Source: Urechis unicinctus (taxonomy: Eukaryota > Annelida > Polychaeta > Xenopneusta > Urechidae). Taken from it: a stretch of 64,000 bases of DNA. The stretch covers positions 44,355,543 to 44,419,542 of the forward strand of contig CM067358.1 in assembly GCA_034190875.2 (NCBI GenBank), in the 5' to 3' direction. The notes under the pieces were generated by a model, which saw nothing but the letters and a program-made list of their open reading frames with translations, was not told where the DNA came from and did no database searches. Positions 60,901 through 64,000 of the stretch are shown here, in pieces. Every line of letters starts with the position of its first letter. Position 1 is the first letter of the stretch. The translations under genes and the position numbers were made by a program.

Positions 60901-62926
60901 ATCGCGTAGGCAGGCTTTAATCACAATATTGTTTATGCGCATCCATCCTCTTACAATTTATGTCACAGTAATTATTAACATTGCATTGTATATTCGTCAT
61001 GTAAACCTCTGTCAAAGTTATGTTTTAGTCGCTTCTTCAAATCCAGATGAATATTGAAAATGCTCAATGAAGGATGCACAAACAAATGCTCGTCGGAAAG
61101 GATTAAGCACCATTGAATAGCCATCTATCTAGCAAATTTAGGTTACAAACATCGCCATTATCTTACTACTGTATTACGCGGCGTGTTCTTGTTAATGGAT
61201 GCTTGGATTAATATTGAATACCTATCCATGACGCAAACTTGTTATCGACTACGGGCAATGAAGGGGGATATCCTGCGACTCCCTCCTTTGCATAGGAATG
61301 CAACTTTATCAGGGTCGATTTTGCTTTTGCGACTATGTAAACAATCAGACGCAACTTGTGTGTACATGACTTATGAGAGCAATTTGGAGGTGTTAAGACG
61401 TCTTAGTTTCACACCAGTTACATAAATAGGCCTCATCGCTCATTTACCGTTGTAACCAGTTGAATTTAACCGTCGTTACATAGACTATATATATTCCTTG
61501 ATTATAGATATTCCACAGTTAAGGCATTAGTAGCTATAGGATCTTCGGTGTAAGGTCTTTAAGTAGGCATCCAATACACATAATCAGTAATGTAAAATCA
61601 CCTACACGAAAAAATATTCTACGAAGGATGAAGAACTTAACGTAAGTGTACATATGTAAACCTCGCCCTAACTAATGTCATTGGTCTTGGCACTGACTTA
61701 ATACGCTTATGTTGCAAAAAAGTCAATTAAACATACTGCGAACAAATCGTATGTCACAGGGGCATTTCTAAATCAGCTTTTACAGTATTTTAATCAAACA
61801 TGATTTTTTTAATATTTAGCATCTATTCACTACATTACAAAGATGGCCTTACTGTACGTTTATGATCTTGTGATTGTTTGTAGATTCTAATCTATTAGTC
61901 CGTTCGTAACGTGTAATATCCCGAATGGGGTTTGTATAAAGTTGATCAAACAAGCCATCATTGAAATAATTGTGCCTATGCTATTCTGGGATGTTGTGCA
62001 ATTTCTTCTGGAAAGGTATCGCGAAAAGCAACCTATATTCATAATAGTTGTGTCATTATAAAAAGAATGGATGCTTCTGTTGATCCATGCTTCACCGCCC
62101 ACTCTACGCTGGTGATGCATCTAGTGCTATTTTAACTACTCCATGGTCAGACGCGCTATCTCAAAACGACAGCTTCCACGACGAGCGTTTTCTTGATTCG
62201 TTCAGTGTGTTGTGTTTTCCTTTCACTATCGCTGTTTCAGTGATATTTCACCACACACGCCTGCTCTTGAATCGCCCATGACATTTGTCTGAACCAGTTC
62301 CCGCTCATGCAACAAGATGTCTCGTTAAGTCAGAATAGAGGGGCGTTGACAATATCCGGATCAAATTTATCCAACAGCGTTGTCACAATGCTTGTGTTGG
62401 ATACAATGGGACCTGAAAGTTATGGTCTTTGCCATGTTCTAACTATCGCTATTGTTGCTATCACGTCTTCTGCTAAATATGTTGCCAAAAGACTTCAACC
62501 GCATGCATCGCTGTCGCGATATGACGTATGATAAACTGTCGAAACCTAACTTACAGAACTAGCTGCAGCTGGGAAACGATAGGATTTTTGTGCAGATTAT
62601 GGGAAATCAATTATTTAAATTAACTTATGATTTCTTGGTTCATAAATCACTTCAACCACACATATGCATATGCTGAGTGTGCAAGGCTTGCTGTTGCATG
62701 ACGTAAATTAGTTATTGCTTTCTGCAATTACCATTTCGCCTTTCGTTGACTTCCTGTTGTATGATAACCACACAGAAGAAGAGATGCATAATATATCGCA
62801 CAGTTTGTTATGCTATTTGTTAGGTTTTTCTCCTTCCTGGCGCAGCCAATAGTTCCAACTGCCATTTTGTCCAACTAAGTGGTATGCCGAGTTGACCTTC
62901 TATGTGGTGTCAGTGTGTAGCATAGT
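57955..62926 (-). repeat. Right arm of the large palindrome
   Basis: Reverse complement of the left arm. It is the shorter version, with five TACA units at 60083-60102. Short open frames are shared with the left arm (for example 61183-61425 and 62087-62281), but none has a recognised domain. Homology ends at TAGCATAGT (62918-62926), which pairs with 51542-51550. The next bases differ on both sides. Confidence 0.96.
60817..60912 (+). pseudogene. Coding-like short frame in the palindrome arm, unrecognised
   Basis: A 31-codon frame from ATG 60817 (begins MLELIGLD) to TAG, with another short protein-like frame ending just before it in a different phase. The left-arm copy (about 53579-53671, minus strand) keeps it, with one conservative K/R change and one synonymous change. 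Two arms at 2 percent divergence give little power, so this may be chance. Confidence 0.15.
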
Positions 62927-64000
62927 CATGGGCTCATAAGAAATGACGAATGATGTGGAAACTTGTTGCAAGTTTCAGCAACTGGCATCATTTCATTGAT
63001 GATTGGAGACTATTGTTCTGTGGTTATGGACCTAACAACAATCGATACAGACAGTCGCCTCTGATAGCATCTGCCTAGTTCATTTATTGTCGATAAACCA
63101 TATGGTATAAATCGCACTAATGATAGAAGAGAAGTAATATACCTGGTATAAATCCAATAGGTTTGTTGTATCATGGAGTTATCACATATTACACCATGGT
63201 TGTATGCACCAAAATATGAAATCGTCTGAATGACCTCGGCCAACCGGGTTACGATGTTAAAAGGCAAGATGCATTTCAATCGCCTCGATGTGTGTCCATG
63301 GAACGAAAGTATACCATAGAAAACAACTACGTGAGTTACATAGCTCCTATAATTTTTACCTCTCAGGAAACTCGTGGCGACCTGAGCTGAGCGGACTGGA
63401 AATATGGCTGCAGCTGCGTCTGATCACAACGGCCAACAGAGGAGCTGTTGACGTTTGTTTGTTATGTCCAAAATCTTTGATGTACTACAATGTGCATAAT
63501 TCGGACTCGGGTTTTGAGGGTCGAATACGTCTTGTGTGTTGAAGAACTTTCTTTTTTAAGGTAACAATATTTCCTTGCGCTTGAAAGCTAGTTGATCCGT
63601 GCGCAGTATGTAACACTTCCGTTAGCAACTTGGATACATCATGCAACAACGTTCAGATATTAAGACACATTCAAAGTTTCACAAACATTAATTGTAAACG
63701 CGAAAGCAAAATTGTTCTCCAAAGATTAGTTTCACTTGAAACGATAAAGAAACAATTTGTAACGTGGCAATGACAAACCAGAGGAACGTCGTAAATCAAA
63801 ACTTTATTTAATTCATCAATGGCCGCTGATACAATCGTGCAATAGTGCAAAGTACATAAGGCATCATCATCTCCAATTTAAACAAATTTATTTGATACAT
63901 TTGGTACACAGTTTATGACCACAGTATTATGGCGGCACTGTAAGTAGCGAGGTGACCTTGGATATTTGCTAACTTCCGACATTAGCATGATCACACCCAA
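62927..64000. other. No gene recognised
   Basis: Right flank of the palindrome. Frames 63010-63279 minus (89 codons) and 63288-63542 plus (84 codons) have no recognisable domain. The flank shows no similarity to the left flank at 51.2-51.5 kb. Confidence 0.5.

Noticed and set aside
51542..62926. Palindrome as Polinton/Maverick or other giant DNA transposon with long inverted ends
   Set aside because: I found no polymerase, integrase, protease or capsid-like frame in the arms, no target-site duplication, and one end lies inside a LINE fragment. Not excluded, but unsupported.

Overview
The window looks like intergenic, repeat-dominated DNA from an animal nuclear genome, probably an invertebrate. 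It is AT-rich and contains a Jockey-supergroup (CR1/L2-like) non-LTR retrotransposon with APE endonuclease and reverse transcriptase, a pogo/Tigger DNA transposon, a second LINE fragment, a likely short non-autonomous DNA element and several long (TA)n and (TATG)n microsatellites. I see no intact host gene, no tRNA or rRNA gene, no CRISPR array and no bacterial-style operon. The species cannot be named from this sequence.

Layout. 1-8 kb: AT-rich DNA with one (TA)n tract and a GC-rich LTR-like block. 8-33.4 kb: a patchwork of old, diverged copies of a long repeat unit. Blocks called here a, b, c, d, e, f and g recur in mostly the same order. b and e carry traces of protein-coding ancestry (shared frames, conservative or synonymous differences), but I do not recognise the proteins. 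A compositionally different GC-richer block (25.8-27.3 kb) interrupts this territory. 33.8-34.3 kb: a complex AT/AG microsatellite. 35.4-38.6 kb: a 5'-truncated, frameshifted LINE with internal tandem duplications. 39-43.5 kb: three TA-rich arrays, one more copy of block g, and a 27-28 bp minisatellite. 44.1-46.0 kb: a full-length but dead Tigger-like transposon flanked by TA. 47.1-48.0 kb: a candidate MITE with perfect 66 bp inverted repeats. 51.2-51.6 kb: a LINE 3'-end fragment. 51.5-62.9 kb: a very large inverted duplication (palindrome) with about 5 kb of shared arm, a 117 bp spacer and about 2 percent divergence in the stretches compared. One arm carries a 574 bp (TATG)n array where the other has five units.

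There is no set of genes working together here. The main points of interest are the palindrome and the ancient long-period repeat family with its unrecognised coding relics. All alignments were made by eye, so block limits are approximate.
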